Below are positions 38,101 through 48,438 of a stretch of DNA of 64,000 nucleotides, one piece after another. The notes beneath the pieces are model-generated. The model ran no database searches, had not been told where the DNA came from, and saw only the letters and a list, made by a program, of their open reading frames with translations. Each line of letters begins with the position of its first letter. Within the stretch, counting starts at the first letter, position 1. Origin of the DNA: Icerya purchasi (lineage: Eukaryota > Arthropoda > Insecta > Hemiptera > Monophlebidae). The position numbers were made by a program, and so were the translations under genes. Location of the stretch: assembly GCA_039619475.1 (NCBI GenBank), contig CM077115.1, positions 501,911,352-501,975,351 of the forward strand. Reading direction: 5' to 3'.

Positions 38101-41100
38101 TTCCTTGAACCCAAACTGCCTTGTCAACTAAATCTTTACTTAGATCTTTAATTTCGTAAAACTTTACATTCTTTATATATTTTCCTATGTTTAAAGGGCA
38201 AATGCCATATTGCGATGCAGAGTAATCACCCTCAACTTGATTCTGATCTTGCTACATTAAATTAAAAATTACATATGTAAGTATAGTATGGTATAAAAAT
38301 TTTTCCTCTGTTCTAAATAAAAGATTAATTTTTTATATATATAAAAAAAACAAAAAAAAAAAATAAATAAATAAAAAAACTAGTTCTTTTAAATTACATC
38401 AAACTGCATGGGACTTCTTATATAATAAAGTCGTTAGCTGCTTTTGCTCAATCAGTAGTTTGACATATATTTTTATTTGTTTCTCCTCTAATGCGGCTGT
38501 TTACTTAGAACATTTTCAGTTACGTACATTTACTATTTTGCAATATAAAAGTTACTTCCATTTATCGTAATTTTAGCTTTCTAAATTATGTAAACTGAAC
38601 AGGATGGTGGGTCTGTTAAACCGTAATTAAAGAAAACCACCCGTTAATTAAATTCATTTCCTTTTCATCTTATATTAAGTAAGCTCCAATAAGCATTTTT
38701 TTATTATTTCCAAATATAATCATGCTTTTTTGAAAAATATACATAAATTTTTTTAAATTCATTGATTTGTAGAAATATATTACGCAAAAAGGGTAATTAA
38801 TCATTTTTTCAGGGTTTATCCGTCATTCCGTAATAAAAATTCGGCACATAATAACTGATATCATTTAATTACTTTTTTTTTCGACGACTTTCTTATAATT
38901 CAGCTATTTTGTCCCATCTGATACTCCCTATTACGATAAGCATCAGATTAACAAGAAACCACTACTAATTATTTGAATAATTATAATTAACGCATCGAAA
39001 TTTAGCCCAATTTAAATAATTTGTAGACAACTGCGTTTAAAAAATTAAATATATTTGTTTCCAAAATGCTTTAGTTCGTTTTTGACGATGGTCAGTATAA
39101 GCTGTCTGAAACGTTCAGTGTTGTACTTTTGGAAACAAATATATTTCATTTGTTAAACGTAGTTGTCTGCAAATTATTTATAATGGTTAATCACTACGAA
39201 AATTTTAAACGTTTCTTTGTCCAATTTGTTATACCTTTGATTTCTCCAGTTCTTTTTGTTCTTTAAATGTTGCTTTGGCAGCCAATTTAGCTTCCTTTTT
39301 CATTTGTTTTTTAGATTTTTTCTCGTCGCTTAAAAAATAAAATCAAAACAAATATATATATATATATATATATTCATTAGTAACCGGCTGTCAAAATAAA
39401 CATAAACAAAATTTCAATTATGCGTTACAAAATTAGTGTTTAATATCATGAAATATAATTTCTTAATACAACTGTTTAGGTTTTTTGTTAATTTTTTTCC
39501 CCACTATACCGGTAAGAATCATGAACGGTACCTGTGATTTCCACTATATGTTAGGAATATATTTAAAAGCTAACCTATTTCTAGAGTAAGGGCTGAGTCA
39601 ATGATAATAACAGTAGTAGAGTTAACATGACAACGAATACATTTAAGGGTGATCCATAGGAATTCCACCACAACAATAGTAGATAAATTATCTGTTATCC
39701 ATTATAGACTGATGAATTAGTAATAATGAGACTTAGATAATTATCTAAAATATAAAATGTGCCGAACAGCAAAGACAACATGGCGATCAATATATTTAAA
39801 TACAGCTCGTAGAAATCTTCCTGAAACCAATGGACACAGTTAACTGTGATAACAGGGCGATCAATAAAGTTATTTTGGCATTATTAGGAGAAATATATTG
39901 TTTTTATATGCGGCGATACCTTCATTATATTACCGATACAGCGTCACGGTACTATTTTATTAATATACAGATTCAAATTTGAACCTACTTTCTTAAAGAA
40001 CCTTTTATATTCAATAATACGAACGTCTTTGAATTAAGTTACTTTTACACGTGTTTACATAGAGTTTGCAAACCATATTTTTATATTGGTGTAATGATAG
40101 TTCGATACATGGATTTATTAAAGCTAAGATTTCAGGGATGATTTCCTCCTAATAAAGGATATAATAATCCGGTACATATAGTCATTATCTGAGACAGGTC
40201 TGAACAACATAATGACGTCAATTAAGTCGTCGATTTGGACGCATTCCAAAGTACTCACGGTATCTAACCTGATTGTTGAATTCCAGAACAATTTTTTTTT
40301 TTTATCTTGCGACATGTAATGAATTTATTGGTGAAAGTAACAAGTTTAAAATTTTGTTCGTTAAATTTGATTCTTTAGTTATTTGCCCAAATCTGTATTT
40401 TATTTATACGGTGTTGAATAGTGAGATTTGCAAAAAAATAAGGGATTAATATTAGAATTAGTACAATTATATCACCAGTAGAAGAAATCTGATTAGAGAT
40501 AGGTCAATTAGAGGTGTAGATTGGTTATAAAAATGATCTAAGAAAACTGCTTTGTGGGACTGAGATGACAAAAAAAACAAAAAAAATTAAATAAAATAAA
40601 ATGTTTAAATATTTTAAATATAAAAACATTTTATTTACTTTTAAAATGTTAAAAATGATTTTATGAGATATTATAAAAAATTATCGGTTACATTTCAAAA
40701 AAAAAAGCTGACTTCGCAAAACAGAATATGCTTTTGAAGTGTCTTACAGAATCTAAAATTGCCAATTGCCGATCAAACAAATCAAAATAGATGCTATACA
40801 GCAAGTTACACAGGCTATAAGAAACTCAGGGGACTTTGATACTATTTGTACGAGTAAAAAAAAAAAGTTTACGATAATTTTAAAAATATTTACAAATGTA
40901 TTTTATTGAGCACATAAGATGTTACGAATTTTTTCGGGTTCACAATTTTATTATACCTGAAAATTTCAAATTAAAAATTAGATTTGTTAAAAATATATTT
41001 TTACAACGCGTACGATAATATTTTTGTAAATAGCGGATATTCTCATATGTCTCAAAAATTATTGAATTTTCTTAAAAAAGGTAAAAAAAGGCATTCTAAA

Positions 41101-41661
41101 GATTCTACTTTGTTTTTTAAAAATTTCTTTTTAAATGTTTTCCCGAATTTCGAATGTTGAATAATAAAACGAAATTCTACATGTTTGAAATCTGATATCT
41201 ATTGCGTGAAAATCTTTGAAAACATTTCAAAAATATAAAATCAATAAAATGATATGGTTTTCATTACTTCTAATTAGTAAATTGACATAAAATCTATAAA
41301 ATATTATTTTAATTTCACATTTTGGCCTGATGAGAAAATGAATAATTTTGAAAACAAACAAAGCGAGCCTTCTTTTAAACAGTCGCATCAAAAATTGTAG
41401 ACGTGCAACAAAGAATAAATCAGGTTTTGGATTAACCTCGCCATTAAAATATTTCTTCTCAGAACAAAATTTCTATATTGTATTTAAATATATCCATTAC
41501 CTTCCGGCGGTCTCCATTTTTTTTTTTGCAGTTATTAACAGACGTGAAAAAACAATAACAGAAGCAAATAAATTCAAACAAAATTAATCATTGTAGACGT
41601 AAATAATCTCGATCATTAAATTCAGATAATAATACCGACCATTAACCACTCACTTCGCCAT
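17192..41661 (-). CDS. DARS1: Cytoplasmic aspartyl-tRNA synthetase, 12 exons, complete
   Basis: Coding exons: 41661-41654, 39328-39235, 38251-38077, 36018-35916, 35718-35532, 34652-34509, 33246-33075, 28089-27942, 24852-24669, 20791-20711, 18614-18503, 17355-17192. All junctions are GT/AG in frame; the total is 1572 nt, 523 residues plus TGA. The enzyme attaches Asp to tRNA-Asp in the cytosol and in animals belongs to the multi-synthetase complex. Residues 1-35 form a Lys-rich extension ([16 protein letters not shown]). The OB-fold anticodon domain spans about 55-190 ([18 protein letters not shown]). The class II core follows: [15 protein letters not shown], motif 1 (FTEIHTPKI), flipping loop (ASEGGANVF), motif 2 ([15 protein letters not shown]), RIHDADLL, and motif 3 ([15 protein letters not shown]), ending [10 protein letters not shown]. 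Motif 2 and motif 3 arginines are present. The length is close to the human 501. Introns are 0.06-5 kb and rich in transposon relics. Confidence 0.97.
19270..20470 (-). pseudogene. mariner-like transposase relic in a DARS1 intron
   Basis: Read on the minus strand, frame-broken pieces give a helix-turn-helix part ([20 protein letters not shown], 19955-20030) and a catalytic block ([10 protein letters not shown], about 19800-19835). The region continues with [20 protein letters not shown] and a stretch matching the KVMITTFF strand of mariner enzymes. GGGTGGGC sequences near 19290 and, inverted, near 20455 could be the terminal repeats. There are many stops and frameshifts, so this is an old copy in the intron between exons 18503-18614 and 20711-20791. 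Confidence 0.65.
21979..22763 (+). pseudogene. Mutator-type transposase-domain protein relic
   Basis: Plus-strand fragments in shifting frames match a protein family common in arthropod and cnidarian genomes that carries the Mutator-like transposase domain. Recognisable parts are [20 protein letters not shown] (about 22160), [14 protein letters not shown] (about 22333), [20 protein letters not shown] (22434-22493), LKIGTKTY (about 22584), and a tail ending RSYYMVPE. It is followed by a long AT-rich tract (22765-23400) resembling the 3' region of these elements. It lies in the intron between exons 20711-20791 and 24669-24852, antisense to DARS1. Stops break the frame. Confidence 0.7.
23440..24480 (-). 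pseudogene. Jockey-like LINE ORF2 fragment (endonuclease region)
   Basis: Minus-strand pieces give [14 protein letters not shown], the endonuclease motif GDFNAKH-x-x-W with Asp replaced by Asn. Upstream is a segment like NKAHGGTA-type Jockey endonuclease. Downstream are pieces such as [20 protein letters not shown] and LNTSVSQKI typical of the stretch before the reverse transcriptase. Both ends are lost and stops are frequent. The relic lies in the same DARS1 intron as the Mutator-type relic. Confidence 0.65.
26585..27340 (-). pseudogene. Tigger/pogo (DDE_1) transposase C-terminal relic
   Basis: Minus strand from about 27340: [10 protein letters not shown], then [10 protein letters not shown] (the catalytic DN block), then [20 protein letters not shown] (compare FLPPNVTSLLQPMDQG of Tigger and Jerky-type proteins). 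Next comes a [11 protein letters not shown] segment, then a C-terminal tail ending in KWRDI at 26585. Several frameshifts are needed. It lies between exons 24669-24852 and 27942-28089 of DARS1, in the same orientation as the gene. Confidence 0.75.
28329..28616. repeat. Hairpin MITE-like inverted repeat
   Basis: The arms 28329-28413 and 28531-28616 are inverted copies. The inner part GAAAATATCTCATTTTCAGC is perfect. The outer part (AATAATTAAAAAC) is similar with small gaps. The roughly 117-bp loop has no recognisable content. The terminal bases and target duplication could not be fixed, so the family is unknown. It lies in the DARS1 intron 28090-33074. Confidence 0.6.
29006..31593. mobile_element. 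Foldback-type DNA transposon, 2588 bp, arms of about 860 bp
   Basis: The terminal inverted repeats begin CAAGGAAAGCACTCGAACCC. The left arm is 29006-29866 and the right arm about 30731-31593. The flanks are TAA on both sides (29003-29005, 31594-31596), a possible 3-bp target duplication. Each arm contains two tandem units of about 440 bp, each with the sequence ACCGATTTTGATGAAATTG or a close relative, so the unit is present four times. The centre (29867-30730) carries a transposase fragment on the minus strand. It sits in the DARS1 intron between exons 27942-28089 and 33075-33246. Confidence 0.8.
30120..30632 (-). pseudogene. DDE transposase C-terminal fragment inside the foldback element
   Basis: The minus-strand frame from 30632 reads [15 protein letters not shown], then [20 protein letters not shown], then [20 protein letters not shown]. 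After a stop it continues in the same frame with a Cys/His-rich tail ([20 protein letters not shown]). This matches a DDE_1-like family of invertebrate transposases in which LLLLD carries a catalytic Asp and [11 protein letters not shown] is the conserved following strand. Only the C-terminal third is present and one stop interrupts it, so the element relied on an enzyme made elsewhere. Confidence 0.7.
31597..33074. other. DARS1 intron, nothing recognised
   Basis: AT-rich intron sequence between the foldback element and exon 33075-33246. It contains a TA run at about 32099-32122. No coding similarity or inverted repeat was recognised. Confidence 0.5.
35442..35462. repeat. (TC)n microsatellite
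   Basis: A short CT run about 70 bp 3' of exon 35532-35718 of DARS1 (on the minus strand a GA run just inside the intron). No function assigned. Confidence 0.85.
36019..38076. other. DARS1 intron with an unclassified interspersed repeat
   Basis: The section 36300-36800 contains a near repeat of ATATCCATTTTGAC (about 36330 and 36424) and phrases such as CGCATAACTCAAAACCGG. Such phrases are typical of non-coding parts of arthropod transposons. No class can be given. The rest is AT-rich with no coding similarity. Confidence 0.35.
39015..39180. repeat. Short inverted repeat with a TGACGATGG...GAAACGTT loop
   Basis: The arms at about 39015-39067 and 39125-39178 are inverted copies (AAATATATTTGTTTCCAAAA and its complement). 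The loop contains TGACGATGGTCAG (39083-39095) and CTGTCTGAAACGTT (39102-39115), which can pair around the GTCAG/CTGTC stem. It lies in the DARS1 intron between exons 38077-38251 and 39235-39328, 55 bp from the latter. Confidence 0.55.
39329..41653. other. First intron of DARS1, nothing recognised
   Basis: This 2.3-kb intron follows an 8-nt coding first exon. It has a TA run near 39355-39373, several A runs and short chance frames (40124-40315, 41348-41587). No transposon ends were recognised. Confidence 0.5.
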
Positions 41662-41788
41662 ATCACTTTAACGTTATTATTACATCATAACCATAAGTAT
41701 ACAAATAAAGCACAGAGAAATTATCGAACCAACCGGCCTGGCGTTAAAATTTCGATAGTTGTTATTTAAATGTATAAGTAATGCAATA

Positions 41789-41796
41789 TATCGATA
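41789..41796. promoter_or_regulatory. TATCGATA palindrome (DRE-like) upstream of DARS1
   Basis: The perfect 8-bp palindrome TATCGATA lies 128 bp upstream of the DARS1 ATG (41661). It is the core of the DNA-replication-related element bound by DREF in insects and is frequent in housekeeping promoters. A related TTCGATAG is at 41751-41758. In such AT-rich DNA a chance match is possible. Confidence 0.4.
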
Positions 41797-41997
41797 GATT
41801 GACCTTATTAACAGATTACTCATTAAAAAGTTAAAATGTAAGAAATATATGAATTCGTATCGTAGAATTATTTTACACGCAGAAACAGTATTATAAAATA
41901 GGCAAAATCATATACAAGTATATAATAACACATATATATGTTAATAAGATTAAGCTGAGTTTTCTAACGATCATTATGCGGCATATTCACTTACGAC

Positions 41998-42563
41998 CAG
42001 GGCTTGAAAGCTGAATAATAATACGGCTTAAACTTAATACGGCTTATGTCCTTGAAAAATACAGCTTAAGCTTTCGGCTTTTAGCTGTTTGAATTTGAAA
42101 TATAGCTTAGGCTTTCGGCTTTTGGCTGTTTAAATTTAAAATACGGCTTAAGATTTCAGCTTTCGACTTACGAAATGAATTTCAATAAAAGTTAATTAAA
42201 ATCATTTAGTAATTACTATGCATCAAACTATTTAGTATTACTATTGAAACTTCAACTTTTTTCTTTACGCACAAAAATAAAAGTTTTTAAGAATAATTTC
42301 TTATGCAAATAATTATGTCAAAAATGCAAAATCAAGAAATTAAAAAAAAAAAAAGCTAAGCCGAATATAAAGCTTAATTTAGCTTTTTTAGAAATACAGC
42401 TTAAGCTTTCGTCTTTCGACTGTTTAAATTTTGAATATAGCTTAAGCTTTAGACTTTTAGCTTATGGAAATTTAAATATGGCTTTTGGATTAAGCTTATG
42501 ACATCTAAAAATGATTGGCTTTCAGCTTTTAGCTTTTGGCTTTCGGCTGGCTTTCAAGCCCTG
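41998..42563. mobile_element. hAT-type MITE with many subterminal AGCTT/GGCTT motifs, 566 bp
   Basis: Perfect 14-bp terminal inverted repeats CAGGGCTTGAAAGC are flanked by CTTACGAC (41990-41997) and CTTATGAC (42564-42571), an 8-bp target duplication with one mismatch. Both halves are packed with short motifs built on CGGCTTTTAGCTG / AGCTTAAGC in both directions. These resemble the subterminal transposase-binding arrays of hAT elements, though unusually dense. There is no coding capacity. Confidence 0.75.
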
Positions 42564-42779
42564 CTTATGACACTACTTCGAATGCAGCAAGCAAACGCAA
42601 ACGTGCATAAAAATGTCCATAAATGAATACCCGTGAACAGAATGCGACAACCAATATGAACGCGCAAATGGTTTTTTGTTCATTGTCGGTAAATTGGAAT
42701 TGCTATAAATGTTGTATTCGAGTGCAATAGATACCATTTTTAACGTTGTTTATTATAGTAGGGGATTTTGGGATTTATT

Positions 42780-43025
42780 CCAGTGTGGAAGATTAACAAG
42801 GGGGTATACCTTGAAGCCCGGATTAAGTGTATGATAGGCCCGGGGCTATGGAAACATTAGGGGCATTTTTCGGAAGTGACAAAATTAACAGTTTTATAGA
42901 ATAACTAAATTTTCTTTAATTTAATTTAATTATATTAGTCTGAATTCACGAATTAACATATAATTATTAATGTAAAAAAAAAAACTAAATATCATATAGG
43001 CAATGGGTAGAATTTTCGACGCCAA

Positions 43026-43065
<40 letters not shown>
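42780..43065. repeat. Probable solo hAT-like end and TA microsatellite
   Basis: The segment 42820-42870 (GAAGCCCGGATTAAGTG, then GGCCCGGGGC) resembles G/C-rich hAT termini read in either direction. No partner end or target duplication was found. A (TA)n run follows at about 43034-43061. Confidence 0.35.
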
Positions 43066-43066
<1 letters not shown>

Positions 43067-43299
43067 TTTAAACAATGAATTTTTTAGAAAATTTTAACCA
43101 AAAATTTGCATAAAAGGATAGCGTCTGTGCGTGTGTTGCGCATGTACACACGCATATACATTCATACAAACATTTCCTAAAAACGTAGATTCTGACTCGT
43201 TATACTTTAAAACAAATTTCTGGTATGTTTTATGGAACTCTAAAGTTTACTCTTACGAAGTTTCCTCCTCTAGGAGAAAATAGCTATTACAGACTATCA

Positions 43300-44275
43300 A
43301 TTTAATTTCCAGAATTTACATGCAACCATGGACTAAGTACATCAAGTAGTTACATTGATACTCAGTAGAGCATTTGAAGAAAAGAAATACTATTCGGCAG
43401 AATTTCAACGAATTATAGCACGAAAGGTTAATCACAGAAATTATGCAACAACTGCCAGACAGTTACTTTTGTCTGCTGCAGTCATATTTTTCAATTAGAA
43501 ATTTCAGAATTGCATACAAAGAAGCGAAGTCGGCATTTTATATAAGCTGGAGTACCACAAGGTAGCATTCTCAGACCTACCTCTTGTATATAGCTGGTAT
43601 CCCAATAATAGAAGATACCAACGAAACGAACAACAATATTGTCTGTGAAAGTTTCACAAGCCTGAGCAAATGCAAATCTGCAAACTAAACCGAGTTTCAA
43701 GATGAACGAAGAAATAAAGAATAAGACTCAACAAACATAAATCCATCCGCGTTATCTACACTTTAAAAAAAGTTAATCTCCGGTATTGTGTCTACAATAA
43801 TCATCAGATCCCGCAGACGGATTCAGTTAAACATCTAAGTTTGAATCTCGATGCCTGCCTAACATGGAAAAGATGGAAATCAGAACAAATCCGACTTAAA
43901 ATCCGTCAAATGTGATGACAGTAAGAAATTCGCAACTTGATTTATATAGCACACAACTGTTTCACGAATCGACAAACTATTTAGCCTACGGATTCAGTTC
44001 TAATGATATGCAAAACCTACTAACCGATTGGCTATCCAGCGTAACCAGAACAAAATCACTTGCACAATTATCAATGCAGAATGGTACTGGCGAAACGAAG
44101 AACTATAGCAAATTTTAAATCCGAATAGGTTGAAGAGGTCATCGGCGACTTTGCCACCAAACACGAGAAGCGGTTCCATCAACATCCGAATGTCGGGGCA
44201 ATACAACTGCTCGACATTATATCAGATGTTGGACACCTTAAGCGGTTAAAGCCGAACAAATTGTTTGTGTAAATA
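43300..44275 (+). pseudogene. Jockey LINE 3' half relic (reverse transcriptase to C-terminus)
   Basis: Plus-strand frames give VHQVVTLIL..FEEKKYYSAE (about 43337), LPDSYFCLLQSY (about 43453), a degraded AGVPQGS region (AGVPQGSILRPTSC-like, about 43545), VKHLSLNLDACLTWK (about 43828), FATKHEKRFHQHPNVGAIQL (about 44148) and LKRLKPNKLF (about 44240). The order and the C-terminal HP-x-V motif are those of Jockey-clade elements. Stops and frameshifts are common and the 5' half is missing. The AT-rich tail to about 44640 may be its 3' UTR. Confidence 0.75.
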
Positions 44276-44682
44276 ATGTTTATGTATATGAATAGTAGAA
44301 ATCAGATAATGAATTAATATTCCATGCATATTTAATTCCTCCTTAGTTATACATATTATTTAGTACGGAATGAAAATAATTTATATTTCAGATATACACA
44401 TATTATTACGATCTCGAAGTGTTTTATTATAGTTTAGCTATTACACTACTGGTTTAATACTTGCGCTATTACTCACGTAAAAATTATAACTGATTCCCTA
44501 TATTTCACTTCAGTATGTCTTAAGTTTCCTTTAAGTTAGTGTTAGCTGATGATGGGTTATGCCCGAAAACGTTTCTAAATAGGTATTTATCTAATTTATT
44601 GTTCTATATTGTTTGTTATTAAAGTTTGTTTTATTATATATTATATTATATAACAGATTCTTTTTTAATTCCTAAATACCGT

Positions 44683-45085
44683 CGCGGCAGCCTAGTTGCT
44701 AGAGAACTTGACTTCCGTTACGGAGATCACGGGTTCGATCCCGAGTGACGACGAACTTATTACAAGAATTAAATAAATAAATAAAATAATCGCTAATAAT
44801 CACGTGGTAGGCAATGGCAAACCACCATGTATACCGTCATATGCGCGCTAGTTCAGTACACACAGCAGACACACGCGGTACTGCACTTGTAGCGCGATAA
44901 CAAGCCATTGCGATCAGTTCCGGGTGTGGTCTTGTGTGCCTACACTCGCGTTGCGTATAGCAATTGCCATGAGAGCTGCCTATTCAGCACAACTAGAATG
45001 TACAAATAGGTAGTCACGACGCTCGGAATCGAGCAATACAACTCAGAGAGAGATAATTTTATTAATCCCTACAACTATCTTTCTT
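44683..45085 (+). mobile_element. tRNA-derived SINE
   Basis: The head GTCGCGGCAGCCTAGTTGCT carries a pol III A box (about 44688-44698). GGTTCGATCC at 44732-44741 is a consensus B box. The head looks like tRNA but cannot fold into a full cloverleaf, and it leads into a roughly 300-bp body that includes GGCAATGGCAAACCACCATG, a phrase found in arthropod tRNA-SINEs. The 3' boundary near 45085 is approximate and no target duplication was found. It is transcribed, if at all, by RNA polymerase III from the internal boxes. Confidence 0.7.
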
Positions 45086-45429
45086 GAATAGCCGACCATT
45101 AAAGACACTTAATAAATATATAAACGATAATACGCAAAAAAGGTTAATTAGAAATACTCGTAATATAAATGCTAAGTATCACTCGTATCACTCTGCTTGC
45201 AAGCTGAAGATGAAATTGATGACCAAATCGAACCAGACTGATGATAATTCCATGGATGAAGATAAAGATTAAAAAAAAATTATTTGTTTATTTTATTTTG
45301 TTATTTTTTTAGAATACATGTTGAAATTGAAAGAAACATTTTTTTATTTGTATGCTATTTTCTTTGCGTTTAATTTGATACATTCATTGATTTGTAAATA
45401 AAAATATTTTTCAAACCATCAGATTAAGA

Positions 45430-46600
45430 AAATCCCTCCAAATAATCGCCAAATTATGGGTCAGCACAACTAGGACATCAAACTGAACCGTCTGTATAAT
45501 AATCGGACGCGCTTGAATATTTCAAAATGGCGATTGTTTTTTGCATTTTCAAAAAGCCGCCGAGAGCTTGCGTCACGTCCGAATCGTCAGTATTTTTAAT
45601 GGGAGTTCTTTCGGGTTCACTTAACATCCTCTCGGAATATCTGATGCGTTCGAATAAATTTTTTTTCCCCATTTTTACCCCCATCATGCAAACCGTTAGA
45701 TTAACATACCTCCGTTATCAAAGAAACGTGGGGTACATATACTATTAATATTTGACGCGCTGGAGTATTTCCATGTGACCGTTTTTTTTTACATTTTTGA
45801 AAACCTGTAAACGTTCCCCCCCCCATGAAAGGGTATAAATCATGTAACCTTTTTTCCTTTCTACCATCTAATCTTTAAAATCCAATAGGTATCCACGACA
45901 CTTGAGTAAATCCCCATTTAGCATCGTGGGCTTCTGTACTATTATGTTTGCCGCACTTATTTTCCCGCCTTCATTGCCAAAAATTATTCGGGGACGAGAA
46001 TTTTGTTATGTGTTTTTCTTTCTTTATCTCTTGTTTACATTATTTCATATCTTCCATTATAGTTTCATGTTTGGTTTTTAAAATTAATTTGTGCTTAATA
46101 TGTCGAGGAGTAATGGAAAATATTTATTACTTATTGATGAATACAAAAAAAATAACTGTTGTAGAATTCACAGCATGATTTCTACGTTGATAAACTACGA
46201 AAATATGATAAATGGGTGGAAATAGCAATGAATTTAAATTCTACTATATAGGAGTCAAAAAAGAAAAAGAGGGTAGTTTATTAGGCAGTTTCTGGAAAGA
46301 GAAAAGTAAAACAAGAAACATTATATGAATTGGTTTTGATAAATATAAATTAATAAACTAAAATTAGTGTTTTTTATTTGTTTATATGTATATTATATAG
46401 ATGGAAATATCTAGATCAATGTTCGTCAATGTTTTTACTCATACTGCTTAAAATTTGTGTTATTTTGTGAGTCGTGTATCGTAAGTATTATGCATTATAA
46501 AAATTACACAAATATACCTAACATTGATGTACTATTTAGAAATACACTTCCTTAAAGCATGATTAATGTAACTAATAAACGTTACACAATTTGACACATT
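45430..46600. other. Unclassified repeat-like segment and AT-rich DNA
   Basis: Two related passages lie about 250 bp apart in direct order: GACGCGCTTGAATATTTC (45507) and GACGCGCTGGAGTATTTC (45753). Both are followed by (A/G)TG(G/A)CG(A/C)..TTTTTT and then CATTTT. They look like diverged units of a repeat. The rest to 46600 is AT-rich without recognised content. Confidence 0.4.
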
Positions 46601-48438
46601 AAAACCATAATAATATTCAGGGGCGTAGCTACCGCCGTATCAGCCGTATCAATGATACGGGGCCTCGAACGTGTGTGAGCAAAAATTCGTAAAAATGTAG
46701 TATGACTTTCAGAATTGAGATAGGTATACGACGAAATAAAATCGCACTCATTCGTCTATATTCCCACAATTCGTTATCAGTTATTAGGAAGTAGGGTCGT
46801 ATTCTAGGAAGACAACATTGCTCCGGCGACTACGGCTCTAATTACTTTTCCAGAGCAGCGTTTACGAAATGCTTTTGCCTCTTCTGTTCAATGTTCCACT
46901 GCCGAGTCACTGCTCATCCAGGCGCATTATACACGCACACACACATCAAAACATAACCGGACGAAATATGTGATACTGATGACGCCGCATTTTTTTTCTG
47001 TCACACTATTTTCTTTATAACCATGTCCACCGATGTATATAAACGGTGGTTTTGGGGGTTTGATCGCCCCCTCAGCTCACGTAAAAGTCCAAATATTAAC
47101 CGAATACACTATCGTACTGTATGCCTTCGTATTGTCGCTTTGGATTGGATTTAAAATAGTTCGAATCTTTTTACGTCTTTATTTAGGTTACTTGAGTAAG
47201 AAAGAATGTCCAAGCTTATTTGTCAAAAGGTATATTATATTGTCTCTAGTCCTTCGAATAATGATAAGGAAATGCTGAAAGCTTTAAAGGAGCCTTGGAA
47301 CTTAAAGGATATTTTCAAGTTTCCTATCAGTAGCAAGGGGAATTTTTCTTTTCAACCGTCGTTGGATTACAAATCACTCATGACTTGTGTATTCAAACGT
47401 CATGTAAGAAGCACTTCGCGAACTATGTGTTCTACTTGGAACAACACAACGTAGACAGGAGTCATAGTTAATAAGCCATTTACTAACTGGAAAAATGCTC
47501 CAGAGAACTTTGGTCATCACGCAAATAAAAATACCACAAATTCGCTTTAGAGCAAGCAGCAAATTCTGTAAAGTTCGCGGAAGGCAAATCTGCTGACATT
47601 GAGGAGTCCATGAACCTGGAAGGTCATGAAATTGCTGCAAATAACCGCGAGAGATTAAAAGCTATTATAGAAACAGTTTTTTTTTGTGCAGAAGGCAGGA
47701 AATGGTCCTAAGAGGAAGCCATGATTATGAAGTTGGAGTAAACGAACCTGCTCACAGTGACGGCAATTTTCGAGTATTTTTCCATTTTCGTGTTCGATCT
47801 GGTGATGAAGCACTTAGGAGTCATTTACTTACACAAACCATGCATAGTAAAGTCATGTATATTTTATCAGGAATTTAGAATGAAGCGATCGAACTATGCG
47901 GTAATGCTCTTCAAGCGCATGTACTTAAAAGGGTCAAAGAGGCTAGTTTTTTTACGATATGGCAGATGAAACTCAAGACATATTCTGACGAGAACAACTA
48001 GTGTTATGTTTATGGTATGTAGACTGCTCCTTTGAAAAATCAGTTATCCGGGAGGATTTTTATTGAATTTATCCACATAGAAGATGTTTCAGCCCAAACA
48101 TTGGCGACGACAATTATAATGCATCTCTTATCCTATAACTTGGATATAGATAAATTCATTAGACAAGACTTTGATGGCGCTGCAGTACTGAGCAGTCGAT
48201 TACGAGGCGTGAGAACAATAATCGTAGGGAAATTCTCGAGAGCGCAATTCGTGCATACTGAGTGGCTCACATTCTCAATTTAGTTCTAGCGCATACATGT
48301 GGGGTGCATACTGTTTATAGGGATCATAAAACTTGTAATAAACTTTTTTCGACAATTTTCATTTCGAGATAGCCTTTGGAATGATCAGATTAATTAATCT
48401 TATTCAAAATTTATTTCTCTTCGTGAGATACGGTAGAT

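Noticed and set aside
44683..44757. A functional tRNA gene
   Set aside because: A and B boxes are present but the arms do not fold into a complete cloverleaf, and the sequence continues into a SINE body.
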